DNA of 64,000 bases from JBBSJZ01 sp041751935 (GCA_041751935.1 JBGSIA010000006.1:38666-102665); one strand, 5' to 3'; shown: positions 27,861 to 37,088, counted from the first letter of the stretch. Made by a program: numbers and translations. Notes: generated by a model from the sequence alone, not told the origin.

Positions 27861-30563
27861 TTATCGCTGGATGACGACTAACCAATCCTGGTCGCGATCC
27901 AACGGTGGCTGGCCGAGCGAAACGGACGCTCCACCAACAACTTGCTTGACATCCGATTTAACGAGTTCACCACCGGACCTCGGGTTGAACCAATAAACCT
28001 GGAAGTCTCCACTGGCCTGGGTCAAATCGAGTTCAGTGGTTCCGCCATGCGGCAGGTAGACGAGATACAACTGATTTGCTTTGGCAAGGCAATACTTTGA
28101 GTTGTCAAGTTTCGGATTTCCAACAAGAGTATCGGCATTGATCATCTCCCAAAACGGAATGTTGTTGTTAGGAAAGAATTCGATCGCAATGCGGCAATAG
28201 TCCCAACTGCGATCACGGCTGCGCCAGTCTTCACAGACAAGATCATTTTCAGCGTACTGATAGCCGAAATAGTACTCAACTCCGGCGCCACCGGCCATCA
28301 GCGTTCCCCATAACGTTTGTTGTCGGACTTCATGTTCGGTGTAAGTCATTTTGCCGCTTTTGTCATGACCGTCGTAGCCTTGATAACCAAGATCAGGGCA
28401 CTGTCCGTGAGCTGCTGTGCCTGATTCGTCGAACGCAACGATCCATGGCTTGCCTGCGTCCTGCGATTCACGAACCCATTTGGCCACTTGCCAATGAGTA
28501 TCGTGAATGCCGCCATTCTGCAAAGAAACGCCGGTGAGAGCCGACTTTGCACCGAGCAGCGGGCGATACACTTTGTCCTGTTGCTCAGGGAATGTGTGAA
28601 TAACGATGTTGTGCTGATAGGCATCTATTCGGCTGATGAAATCAATCATTGAGATCTGTTGCCGCGTCGACTGAGTGTTCTCTTCGCCCAAGTTCCAGTT
28701 CAATGCAAGATTATGGCCATAGCGGGCAATTAATTCACGACAATACAAACGTCGCTGCATACCGAGGTCACCGTTATCAAGGCATTCGGGTACGCCATTG
28801 GCATCGTTCTTTTTTCCTGCTGTATGGTCGTCGTTTTCTGTTTCCTGCATTTTGAAATGCAAATACATCCCCATCGCGGTGCCATGATCAAAGACGATTC
28901 CCCACTGGTCCAGTTTGCTGCAGTCGTAATGCAGTTTGTCGTCGCGCTGCACGAACGGCCAAACGTTGTCGCCATCGCCGCCGGCGTTATAAGTCAAGAA
29001 CGAAAACGCATTGCATCCCTTGCCCGACAAATAGTTTATTGCACCGATCAGTCCCTTTCCCTTGCCATCCTGCCACGATGGGTCGCCCGATTTCCAGTCC
29101 GCGAGATGGGGCGCGAACCTTTTGAGGGGCGCCTTCGCGGGCTTTCCGGCAACGGTGCCGTCGAAGTCGGCGTAACCTAACAACGTCTCGGGTGCATCAG
29201 CTCCGGCTTTCAAGAAGTATTTGCCACTGTCCGCGAATTTTAAGTACCGCTGGCCAACGTACTGCAATCGCCCGTGAGCTCGAAGATCGCGACCCTGTTT
29301 ATCACTGGCTGCAATTTCGAAGCTGCCATTCGCCCCGTCGCCGACAGCGGCTTCGAACACCGGAGCATCCGTTTCAACGATCAGTGTTCCCCTACGCATC
29401 GAAACACTGTAATTCCAGCGACCGGCTTTATCGGGCGACAGATGAGCGCGCCATTTGGTGCCGGCTTGAGCGGAAGTGTTCGCTGCATCGCCATCAGCGG
29501 CGAAGTAACCGGGAACCGTATACTTCGGCGATCCCGACTCATGTGTAAATGTCACGTCCAACTGATAGTTCACGAACGGGTTCGGTGCATTATCCAGTTC
29601 GTGCGCGTACACTCCGTCCAATGTTAGAGTGACTTTGTGCCACTGCTTCAGTTCGCCGCTAATCTTCACACTGCCATTACCGTTGGGTTGGCGCGGAAGC
29701 TGTAGCGGCAGTTCGCTGGTCGTTGTTGTCGGGCTGGACAGCTCCTTGGACATTGCCTTGGCTGTCGCGTCATCGGCGACGATTGCGGCGGTCGCCTCGA
29801 CAAACGGGAAAGCGACTGGCAATACTCCCGAATGAACGACAACGGCTGGCCCCGCATCATCGGGCCGAGCAAAGTCACGATCCTTAGTCATCAACCAACG
29901 ATCGAATTCAAAGCCATCTTCTCGCATCGAGAAGTGAATATCATGAACGCCTGCGGTCGGTACATCGAGATAGATTTTATGAGGCTCGCCACAGTGCTGG
30001 GCATCTGTACGTTGCTTGCTTTCCCAACGCCACGAGTTCTTGCCATCGCACCATTGAAGACGACGGCCACTTTCCGGCCACGACTCATTGATTCCCACAT
30101 GCAAACCATTATCTTCGGAACCACTGCTGAAGGCTCGCACCCAAACGTAAAAGCGTCCAGCGTTCTCAAAGTGAACCTTGTACGTCAAAACGGCGAGCTT
30201 ACCCGGCTGGTTCGAAAAGTTTTCGCCGTGGATGAGTTTTTCACCATGATTGCGGCGGCTATCGGGAAGCACTTCCACATAAGCACCACCGACGGCATCC
30301 GCGACATGTGACGAATCTCCGTCCGGTTCAATCGAAGGTGCTGATTTCGATGTCGTGATGTGAAAAGCGCGAATGGTGCTGAGTTCCTGACGCACAAAAT
30401 GCTCGGCTTCGACTGCAACCAGACCGTCTCGTTCGGCAAACACCAGCGACTCGGCTGCGATAGGTCGCGTGGCATCGGCAGCTGTGGCCTTTGATCCACT
30501 CAGCATCAGTCCACTGAGCGAAATTAACTGCAAAACAAGCAGTCGCAAAATTCTATTTCTCAT
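27861..30563 (-). CDS. Secreted DUF5060 protein, putative glycoside hydrolase with carbohydrate-binding domain
   Basis: A 900-residue exported protein from the ATG at 30563 (signal peptide to about residue 28, ...GSKATAAD). The frame extends 103 codons upstream into non-coding sequence, which is rejected because of Arg-rich composition and lack of fit. Domains in order: a CBM6/GH115-C-like carbohydrate-binding region (about 45-205, AEHF, then EDGFEFDRWLMT), a DUF5060 Ig-like domain (about 265-355), a central catalytic-barrel-like region with NWNLGEEN, and a C-terminal collagen-binding-2-like beta domain (LYLVYLPHGG to the end). It would act on a polysaccharide outside the cytoplasm; the substrate is unknown. 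It lies downstream of the acid-sugar operon, 128 bases after the dehydrogenase gene. Confidence 0.85.
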   Translation of the reverse strand: MRNRILRLLVLQLISLSGLMLSGSKATAADATRPIAAESLVFAERDGLVAVEAEHFVRQELSTIRAFHITTSKSAPSIEPDGDSSHVADAVGGAYVEVLPDSRRNHGEKLIHGENFSNQPGKLAVLTYKVHFENAGRFYVWVRAFSSGSEDNGLHVGINESWPESGRRLQWCDGKNSWRWESKQRTDAQHCGEPHKIYLDVPTAGVHDIHFSMREDGFEFDRWLMTKDRDFARPDDAGPAVVVHSGVLPVAFPFVEATAAIVADDATAKAMSKELSSPTTTTSELPLQLPRQPNGNGSVKISGELKQWHKVTLTLDGVYAHELDNAPNPFVNYQLDVTFTHESGSPKYTVPGYFAADGDAANTSAQAGTKWRAHLSPDKAGRWNYSVSMRRGTLIVETDAPVFEAAVGDGANGSFEIAASDKQGRDLRAHGRLQYVGQRYLKFADSGKYFLKAGADAPETLLGYADFDGTVAGKPAKAPLKRFAPHLADWKSGDPSWQDGKGKGLIGAINYLSGKGCNAFSFLTYNAGGDGDNVWPFVQRDDKLHYDCSKLDQWGIVFDHGTAMGMYLHFKMQETENDDHTAGKKNDANGVPECLDNGDLGMQRRLYCRELIARYGHNLALNWNLGEENTQSTRQQISMIDFISRIDAYQHNIVIHTFPEQQDKVYRPLLGAKSALTGVSLQNGGIHDTHWQVAKWVRESQDAGKPWIVAFDESGTAAHGQCPDLGYQGYDGHDKSGKMTYTEHEVRQQTLWGTLMAGGAGVEYYFGYQYAENDLVCEDWRSRDRSWDYCRIAIEFFPNNNIPFWEMINADTLVGNPKLDNSKYCLAKANQLYLVYLPHGGTTELDLTQASGDFQVYWFNPRSGGELVKSDVKQVVGGASVSLGQPPLDRDQDWLVVIQR

Positions 30564-30691
30564 CGTTCTGTCCTCGATTAGATGTTTAACAGTTCTTATG
30601 TGTACAGCGAAGTCTTCGTTGGTTAATTGCCGCAAGCCCGTCCTTATGTGACGAAGATCGCGGGTGAGTATGGAAACACGGTGAGCCACCG

Positions 30692-31795
30692 TCAGACGCG
30701 TGCCCCTTGTTCGATCATGGATACGACGGCGTTGGAAACCGCAGCTGTGGATGTTGTTCCGCCCTGATCGGCTGTTCGGCATTTGCCTTCTTTCAATAGC
30801 TGAGCCACCGCTGTCTCGATTGCGGCGCCGGCTTGACAAGCGTTTTCGTCGTCGTGCCGTTGGCCTAGCCAATCGAACATCATCGATGCCGATAGAATCG
30901 TCGCGATGGGGTTGGCAATATTCTTACCAGCCAATTGCGGTGCGGTCCCGTGCGAAGGCTGGAACAACGCATGATGATCACCAATTTCCGCCGACGGCCC
31001 GAGCCCCAAACCTCCGACAATCGCCGCTCCGAGGTCCGACAAAATATCGCCGAATTGATTTTCCATCACCAGCACGTCCCAATCGCTGGGCGCGGTCACC
31101 ATGTACAGGCTCATGGCGTCAACGTATGCCGTGTCCGATTCGATCTCGGGGTAACGCGAAGCGACTTCGCAGAACACCTTGCGAAAGAATGCAAAGCTAC
31201 GAAACACATTGGCTTTATCGACACAGGTCACTCGTCGCTTTCCGTCGCGTGGCCGCCCGCTACGACGCTGGGACAATTGAAACGCGTAGTCGACAACTCG
31301 CTCGGTTCCTTGACGCGTAATCACAATCGTGTCGGTGGCGACTTGATCATTCAGTAAACATCCTCCGCCGAAGGAAGCAAACAGTCCTTCAAGGTTCTCA
31401 CGCAAGATGACCATGTCGATGCCCGCGTCGGCAGTATTGAGCGGCGATTTCACGCCGGGATAAAGTTTTACCGGACGTACCGCCGCATACAGCCCCAAAG
31501 CTCGACGAAGTCCCATCATCATTTCCGGTTGCACCTCCGTTCCATCAGGCTTGCGTACATCCGGCAATCCAATCGCGGCCAACAGCACCGCATCCGCATC
31601 TAAACAGGAAGTAAGCACTTCGTCGGGAAGCGCGACGCCGTGTTTGCGATAATGGTTCGCGCCAGCCTCGTAGCTGGTGATGTTCAGCGATACATCAAAT
31701 CGAGACTGGATTGCATCCAGCACCGACAGTGTGGCATCGAGGCATTCCGGGCCAATGCCATCACCGGGGAGTGCTGCGATGTGATATGTCTTCAC
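30692..31795 (-). CDS. Isocitrate/isopropylmalate-family dehydrogenase, tartrate/D-malate type
   Basis: A 367-residue NAD(P)-dependent oxidative decarboxylase. Motifs: ALPGDGIGPE, a substrate Arg pair in MMGLRRALGLYAAVRPVKL, RENLEG, ENQFGDILSDLGAA with metal-binding Asp residues, and FQPSHGTAPQLAGKNIANP. RENLEG resembles tartrate or D-malate dehydrogenases (RENTEG) rather than LeuB. The start is GTG at 31795, overlapping the upstream ABM gene stop by 4 bases (GTGA). In context it would oxidise and decarboxylate a 2-hydroxy acid intermediate of the acid-sugar pathway. Confidence 0.86.
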   Translation of the reverse strand: MKTYHIAALPGDGIGPECLDATLSVLDAIQSRFDVSLNITSYEAGANHYRKHGVALPDEVLTSCLDADAVLLAAIGLPDVRKPDGTEVQPEMMMGLRRALGLYAAVRPVKLYPGVKSPLNTADAGIDMVILRENLEGLFASFGGGCLLNDQVATDTIVITRQGTERVVDYAFQLSQRRSGRPRDGKRRVTCVDKANVFRSFAFFRKVFCEVASRYPEIESDTAYVDAMSLYMVTAPSDWDVLVMENQFGDILSDLGAAIVGGLGLGPSAEIGDHHALFQPSHGTAPQLAGKNIANPIATILSASMMFDWLGQRHDDENACQAGAAIETAVAQLLKEGKCRTADQGGTTSTAAVSNAVVSMIEQGARV

Positions 31796-32100
31796 GAAGG
31801 GTTCTCCAAGAGATTCAAACGATGAACATGCTTTGACTCAATCCATCCGGCAACTGCTTGGTCGTAGTCGGCGAAATGGGGCGTTGTCTTGTGTGTTTCA
31901 AACGCTGCAGCATCGACATACGTCTCATACAAAAAGTACATTGTGGGATCGGATTCACTCTCAAGGACATCAAACTGACAGCAACCCTCCTCAAGCCTTA
32001 GAGAATCGCTGGCTTGCTGAAGGATTCGAGTCCGAAAGTTTACTATATACTCAGGTTTGATATGGAACGTTACTGCGATCGCGAAGGTCGGTGTGTTCAT
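31792..32100 (-). CDS. Antibiotic-biosynthesis-monooxygenase (ABM) domain protein
   Basis: A 102-residue dimeric ferredoxin-like alpha/beta protein. The ABM pattern is FAIAVTFHIKPEYIVNFRTR, then EEGCCQFDVLESESDP and YETYVDAAAFETHKTTPHF. Such proteins are monooxygenases, isomerases or mutarotase-like partners in sugar and aromatic pathways. Small proteins of this size often assist sugar-acid catabolism. It overlaps the dehydrogenase by 4 bases and follows the aldolase by 92 bases. The function in this operon is not proven. Confidence 0.8.
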   Translation of the reverse strand: MNTPTFAIAVTFHIKPEYIVNFRTRILQQASDSLRLEEGCCQFDVLESESDPTMYFLYETYVDAAAFETHKTTPHFADYDQAVAGWIESKHVHRLNLLENPS

Positions 32101-32137
32101 ATTCCGTTTTCATCAACAATGGAGAATTAAGAATGCA

Positions 32138-32186
32138 TCCGAAAAGGGTGCTGCCGCTTTGGCGAAGGGTCAGACTCTTTTTCGGA
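32138..32186. promoter_or_regulatory. Inverted repeat in the 92-base operon gap
   Basis: TCCGAAAA at 32138-32145 and TTTTCGGA at 32179-32186 are exact reverse complements, with a nested GCC/GGC pair around CGCTTT. It lies between the aldolase and the ABM genes, the only gap in an otherwise overlapping operon. It may be a processing or partial termination site that lowers expression of the last two genes. This is an inference from position. Confidence 0.4.
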
Positions 32187-32192
32187 CAGGCT

Positions 32193-32825
32193 TTAGCTGG
32201 GGAATCGGGCATGCAAGTCGGTGACTTGGTCCGCCGTTAAGAATCGTGTGGGCAGGCCACGCAACATCAGGTACAGCTTAGCGGTTTCTTCAAGCTCTTC
32301 GACGGCGTTAACAGCGCACTCCAAGTCGCGACCGCCGATCACGGGGCCGTGATTAGCCAATAATGCTCCGCGCGATGCCTTCACTGCTTGCGCCACCGCA
32401 TCAGCCAATTGTATGTCGCCCGGCGCAAAGTAGGAGACCAACGGCAAGCGTCCTACTCGCATGACAAAGTAGGCAGTGATCGGCGGCAGAACGTTCTCTG
32501 GATCAAGGTCACTGAGACAACTTACAGCAACGGACCAAGTTGAATGCAAATGTACAACGGCTTGCTCGGTTGCACGCGAGCGATAATAGGCGGCATGTAA
32601 AAACGCTTCTTTGGACGGTTGTTTACCGCTGAGCAAGTTGGCGGACGAATCCAGACACGAGATCTCGTCTGGGTCCAGTCGCCCCAAACAGGAGTTCGTT
32701 GGGGTGACGAGCAGACATTCGCCCATTCGCACACTTATGTTTCCGGAACTACCCGCCGTCAAGCCTCGGTCGAAGAGCGATCGTCCGTACTCTACCATTT
32801 GTTCTCGCAGTTCCCGTTCGCTCAT
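32193..32825 (-). CDS. Class II aldolase/epimerase, OtnC-like
   Basis: A 210-residue zinc enzyme. The fold is that of fuculose-phosphate aldolase. Glu73 (PSKEAFLH), His92 and His94 (VHLHS), and His159 (LLANHGPVIGG) give the metal-ligand set, and SSGNISVR binds the phosphate. In described tetronate pathways OtnC decarboxylates 3-oxo-tetronate 4-phosphate to dihydroxyacetone phosphate. The ATG at 32825 overlaps the kinase stop by 4 bases (ATGA); the upstream in-frame ATG at 32834 is less likely. Confidence 0.88.
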   Translation of the reverse strand: MSERELREQMVEYGRSLFDRGLTAGSSGNISVRMGECLLVTPTNSCLGRLDPDEISCLDSSANLLSGKQPSKEAFLHAAYYRSRATEQAVVHLHSTWSVAVSCLSDLDPENVLPPITAYFVMRVGRLPLVSYFAPGDIQLADAVAQAVKASRGALLANHGPVIGGRDLECAVNAVEELEETAKLYLMLRGLPTRFLTADQVTDLHARFPS

Positions 32826-34090
32826 GGCGCACACTCCAACGCATCAAGAAAAAAGCGCGTCCCGCCAAAGTTGCCCGACTTGAGCGCTAAATTCAACGTC
32901 GGCGATGTCGTTGTTTGCACCCAAGGCACACCAGGAGCAATCTCATGTTGGATTCTCACAGATCGAATGCTCAGTGCAGCAATCACCGACCCTGATGTTT
33001 CACCGCCTGCCACAATCAGACGCTGGACGTTTCGTTCTATCAACCCTCGTGCGATCAAGGCGAAAATTTTCTCGACACGCTCGGCTGCTTGGGTTTCGCC
33101 CCAAAGTTTTCGCGTCAAGGATACGTCAGATTCCTCCGCATTAGAGCAGATCAGCAGCGGGGGCTGCTGGTTGTCAAGCGATTCCCATTGCTGATCGGTC
33201 CACGCCAACGCCACGTTAGCTGACTCTTCGATGTTGCTAAAATCTAAATCAAGTTGAACCACCGGATACCGCTTCGCGAACTCAGCAATTTGTGACCGAG
33301 TCGCTTCAGAGCAACTGCCGGCCAAGATCATCGAACGACCACGTAGCGTTTCGATGGATGCCCGCGTTGGTCTTGAGCATCGATCATTGTGTGGATGATT
33401 GTTGCGGTACGATTCAGCCAACAACTCCTCAGCCCAGTAGCGCGCGATCGCGGAACCACCGGTAACCAGACGATGCTGGCGGGCGTGGCTGGCGATACGT
33501 TTCAAATCCTCATCGTCAATTGCATCAGCAATCACATGGCAAGCGCTTTGGCCACCCTCTGCCTCGCCTCGCTTCCACACATCGACGCGGCGTTTTGACT
33601 GGGATTGCAGAACTCGCACGAGATTGCTGTCCGTCATCGGATTCAGTGGATGATACCGCATCGAACTTTCATGCAGGGGCACAGCAGCGACAAAGAGATG
33701 CCCACAATAGACAGTGCGTCCATTTTCCGGAAACGCAGGACAGAACAGCACCTGGCGTACGTCGAGATACTCCGCCAATGCGTCAGCGACGGGACCTATA
33801 TTTCCAGCGGGAGTGGAATCGAAGGTCGAACAGTACTTAAAAAAGAATCGCTCAGTCCCAAGTGTCTGTAAGAACCTCAACGCCTCGATCGAATTGCTCA
33901 CGGCATATTCGGCAGGTATCGATCGAGACTTGAGCGAGATGACAACTGCGTCTGCCTCGCACTTTGTATCAACCGTATCTGGAATGCCGAAACACTGGAC
34001 GACACGCATTCCCGCGCGCACGAGCATCGACGAAAGATCCGTCGCTCCGGTGTAGTCGTCAGCAATGCATCCAAGTAGTGGAGCCCTCAC
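32822..34090 (-). CDS. DUF1537 four-carbon acid sugar kinase (OtnK/DtnK-like)
   Basis: A kinase of about 422 residues that phosphorylates tetronates or related acid sugars at the terminal hydroxyl. The N-terminal domain has GCIADDYTGATDL and FFKYCSTFDSTPAGNIGP; the C-terminal ATP-binding part contains RLIVAGGETSGSV and GVPWVQ. A GTG at 34090 overlaps the preceding stop by 4 bases (GTGA) and has AGGGAGG 7 bases upstream, so it is preferred over the ATG at 34111. DUF1537 partners are known for L-threonate, D-threonate, D-erythronate and similar compounds. The real substrate depends on its neighbours. Confidence 0.9.
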   Translation of the reverse strand: MRAPLLGCIADDYTGATDLSSMLVRAGMRVVQCFGIPDTVDTKCEADAVVISLKSRSIPAEYAVSNSIEALRFLQTLGTERFFFKYCSTFDSTPAGNIGPVADALAEYLDVRQVLFCPAFPENGRTVYCGHLFVAAVPLHESSMRYHPLNPMTDSNLVRVLQSQSKRRVDVWKRGEAEGGQSACHVIADAIDDEDLKRIASHARQHRLVTGGSAIARYWAEELLAESYRNNHPHNDRCSRPTRASIETLRGRSMILAGSCSEATRSQIAEFAKRYPVVQLDLDFSNIEESANVALAWTDQQWESLDNQQPPLLICSNAEESDVSLTRKLWGETQAAERVEKIFALIARGLIERNVQRLIVAGGETSGSVIAALSIRSVRIQHEIAPGVPWVQTTTSPTLNLALKSGNFGGTRFFLDALECAP

Positions 34091-35814
34091 CAAAACGCCT
34101 CCCTGCTGCAACCTAACGGGCCTTCAATCGCAATTGCACGCACGGGACACCCATCACCGTTCATGATACAAAGCGGTAGGGCAATGAATTCGACGTGTGG
34201 CTGAGTCAACTGGTCCAGATTCGCCAAGCCCTCGACAATCAGAACGCCACCGCGAAACAACATCTGATGCACCTCGGTCAATTCCGCTTGATTGTTCACG
34301 TCAGCTACCGAGGGCGGTTCGACTCCAATTAATGCAACTTGCTTCTCGACCAACCAACGCGCCAGCTCAATCGATATTCTAGGCAATTCGTCACGATACT
34401 CCGTTGTGCCATAGCGTTTGTGCCAATCCGTACGCAGTAGCAATCGATCGCCCGCGTGCACTTCACCCAAGCCGTGCGTGACATCATCGATCGTGATCAA
34501 CTGACGTGGCAAAGCGGGGGCTAAATTGACAACGCGGGCCATCCCGCAACAAACTGACAACGCTTGCTGATCCAAGGTCGCTCCGTCCGATAGAAAATGC
34601 CGAGGCGCGTCCATGTGCGTCCCTGCATGCGAGTACAGCGAGAGTGTGGTCGCATTCCAACCTTCAACCTCGAGCCGTTTGGCAGTTGAGATTTCGACAC
34701 CTCGCATCGCGCCACTAACCGGTAAACTCAGGTCGATGTATCGCTTCTCAAGTTGACCGACTGGGACTTGTGTCCGAGCTATCGGGACTTCGCGCGACGT
34801 TCGCGCCGACTCATAAGCGGCTTCAACCACGCATAGTGATTTCAGGTACTCATTCGGTGAAGTTTCACAAGCGACGCGGCCGTTGAGAACGTCGACGAAA
34901 TGTTCCTGACAAACCCGAACGCAGTCACCGGCGAAACCAGAGGTTGATGGCGTGTATTCATGCACGTACGCGGGTTTGCCCAGTGGCTTGACGATAATTT
35001 TTCCCATTACATCCATCCACAAACTGCCGCCATTGCATTCGATCGTTAACTCGCCGAACGTGTATCGCGGATCGTCTGCCAGCGATTCGTGGTAGCGATC
35101 CGCGTCCCATGTCGCCGTTGCACCGTTGGCGAAACGGAATCGCAACACACCAGCGTCCTCACCCGTGATCGCTGGGTTCAAACGCCGCAGTTCCGCATGG
35201 CATTGGACAATCTCTCCACCGAGAAAGCGAAATGTGTCTATGAAATGGACACCGGTCTCATGCACCAACAATCGAGGTATCGTACGAAAGTAGGGTTGGC
35301 GACTCAGGTACGCATTGTCAGCCCATCCGTCGCCCATGCGTGTTCGCATGGTGATCGATTGCAGATGCTTGCCGATCGCGCCCTGCGAAAGCAAGCTTTT
35401 GATTTCGCGATACCAAGGCTGGAATCGGAAATTCTCATGCACCATGAACGGCAAGCCACTATTATTGGCCGCATCAATGATTTGTTTGGCTTCGTCAAAA
35501 TGATCCGCCAATGGTTTCTGGCAGATGATCGGCAGTCGGCGTTCAATCAATTGTCGAACGAGCTCCAGTCGGCCCGTTGGTCCAGTTGCCAGATCAACGA
35601 AGTCGAGGTCGTCTCGTTCAAGCGCGCTTGTTACGTCGCTGTAAACGTGGTCGATCTCGTACTTGTTCGCTGCAGCACGAGCTTTGGCCTTGTCCAGATC
35701 GCAAACGCCAATGATCGTCGCTCCGCTGATTCGGCTCCAGGCATCCAGGTGAAAATCGCTGAAGTATCCGGCGCCGACAACAAGCCCGCGAAGTCCATTT
35801 TCACTCCGGTTCAT
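34087..35814 (-). CDS. Fusion of Gfo/Idh/MocA oxidoreductase and cyclase-family hydrolase
   Basis: A 575-residue two-domain enzyme. Residues 8-345 are an NAD(P)-dependent sugar oxidoreductase: Rossmann VVGAGYFSDFH, then the catalytic Lys100 in QKP (usual EKP), and a C-terminal sheet domain with FRFANGATATWD. Residues about 349-575 are a kynurenine-formamidase/cyclase-like metal-dependent hydrolase: YIDLSLPV, then HAGTHMDAPRHF with His386, His390 and Asp392 as metal ligands, and VEGLANLDQL near the end. Plausible chemistry: oxidise a sugar or acid to a lactone/keto acid and open it. It overlaps the MFS gene by ATGA and the kinase by GTGA. I know of no standard name for this arrangement. Confidence 0.9.
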   Translation of the reverse strand: MNRSENGLRGLVVGAGYFSDFHLDAWSRISGATIIGVCDLDKAKARAAANKYEIDHVYSDVTSALERDDLDFVDLATGPTGRLELVRQLIERRLPIICQKPLADHFDEAKQIIDAANNSGLPFMVHENFRFQPWYREIKSLLSQGAIGKHLQSITMRTRMGDGWADNAYLSRQPYFRTIPRLLVHETGVHFIDTFRFLGGEIVQCHAELRRLNPAITGEDAGVLRFRFANGATATWDADRYHESLADDPRYTFGELTIECNGGSLWMDVMGKIIVKPLGKPAYVHEYTPSTSGFAGDCVRVCQEHFVDVLNGRVACETSPNEYLKSLCVVEAAYESARTSREVPIARTQVPVGQLEKRYIDLSLPVSGAMRGVEISTAKRLEVEGWNATTLSLYSHAGTHMDAPRHFLSDGATLDQQALSVCCGMARVVNLAPALPRQLITIDDVTHGLGEVHAGDRLLLRTDWHKRYGTTEYRDELPRISIELARWLVEKQVALIGVEPPSVADVNNQAELTEVHQMLFRGGVLIVEGLANLDQLTQPHVEFIALPLCIMNGDGCPVRAIAIEGPLGCSREAFW

Positions 35815-37088
35815 AAGTGCGTCTCCTCGTTCGAATGATCCAGAGTTCTTGTTGGATTAACGAACGTCCACAAACCGATTGCCAGCAGGTTTAAACCCGC
35901 AGCCAGAAAGAAATACGGTTTCGCGGAGCCGGTCCATTGCAACATATAGGGAAAGGCAAGGCTGGTGATGAACGAACCGATATTACCCGCCATGTTCATG
36001 GTCCCAGAGACTACTCCGGCGCGAGTACGGCCAACATCCACACAGGTGCTCCAGGAAGGCGGCAAAGTCATGTCCGCTCCAAAGATACAGAGACTAAACC
36101 AGATCGATGATGACAGCGGAGTCGTCGCATACACACTTCCCAGAATACCGAGCGCCGCGAACGAGAAGCCGATCATTGCGGGCAGTCGGCGCGAGAGTGC
36201 CCAACGACCCGAAGCATACAATCGATCCACCCAACAGCCCGAAACCCAACAGCCGATCGCGCCGCAAATCAAGGGTGCTGCGGCAAACAGACTGGCTTCC
36301 ACACCCGTCAACCCGTACCGAGATTTCAATTGGGGAAAGTACCACGTCAACGCAAAAAAGAACACGAAGTTGGAGGCGAAGTACTGACCGCACAATGCCC
36401 ACATCGTGGTCGAAGTAAACATCGACCCTGCCTTTGTGTCCTGAACCGACAATGTAGGCTGGGACTCGACCCCGGATGACTTCTGGCGAGCAGCGAGAAT
36501 GTAGTCGCGTTCGGTATCGCTTAACCAACCGGCATCCTTGGGATCGTCGCGAAAGAACAAGAACCAAAGCAGTGACCAAACAAAGCCGATCGCCATCAGT
36601 AGCACAAACGTGCTTCGCCAGCCCCACGAGACGATGAGCCATGAGATCAGCGGCAGCGTGAACGCAGCACCGATCCGTGAACCGGAAAAATTGATCGCTT
36701 GCACTCGACCTCGTTCGCTCATCGGAATCCATGAAAACACAGCACGCGACATGCCTGGAAACGCGCCCGCTTCTCCAGCCCCGAAAAGAAACCTGACTGC
36801 CAGCAAGGAGAGAAAGGAATTCGCAGCCGCCGTTAAACCCGTAAACGTTGACCAGGCAACGACGATCATTGCCAACACACGTCGCGGCCCCAACCGATCG
36901 GCCATCCAGCCTGATGGTGTTTGAAACAAGGCGTAGCCCAATGCGAAAGCGCTGAACACCCATCCGATCTGGGGCTCGGTCAGCCTTAAATCGGTTGCGA
37001 CAGCATCTTTGGCGACCGATATGCATACGCGATCGACGTACAACAGCACGGACAGAAGAAAGGTTGCCACGACGATAAGCCAACGCAT
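35811..37088 (-). CDS. MFS transporter, anion:cation symporter (hexuronate/glucarate type)
   Basis: A 12-span permease of about 425 residues. The ATG at 37088 begins MRWLIVVATFLLSVLLYVDR and avoids 31 non-family codons. The motifs GYALFQTPSGWMADRLGPRR and GAGEAGAFPG are typical of the ACS family that carries hexuronates, glucarate, galactonate or related acids. As the first gene of the acid-sugar operon it is the likely uptake system. Its stop overlaps the fusion gene start (ATGA). Confidence 0.9.
   Translation of the reverse strand: MRWLIVVATFLLSVLLYVDRVCISVAKDAVATDLRLTEPQIGWVFSAFALGYALFQTPSGWMADRLGPRRVLAMIVVAWSTFTGLTAAANSFLSLLAVRFLFGAGEAGAFPGMSRAVFSWIPMSERGRVQAINFSGSRIGAAFTLPLISWLIVSWGWRSTFVLLMAIGFVWSLLWFLFFRDDPKDAGWLSDTERDYILAARQKSSGVESQPTLSVQDTKAGSMFTSTTMWALCGQYFASNFVFFFALTWYFPQLKSRYGLTGVEASLFAAAPLICGAIGCWVSGCWVDRLYASGRWALSRRLPAMIGFSFAALGILGSVYATTPLSSSIWFSLCIFGADMTLPPSWSTCVDVGRTRAGVVSGTMNMAGNIGSFITSLAFPYMLQWTGSAKPYFFLAAGLNLLAIGLWTFVNPTRTLDHSNEETHL

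Noticed and set aside
36094..37083. 329-codon minus frame inside the MFS gene
   Set aside because: Same strand, other frame; Arg/Cys-rich and no family, while the MFS frame has clear membrane spans and motifs.
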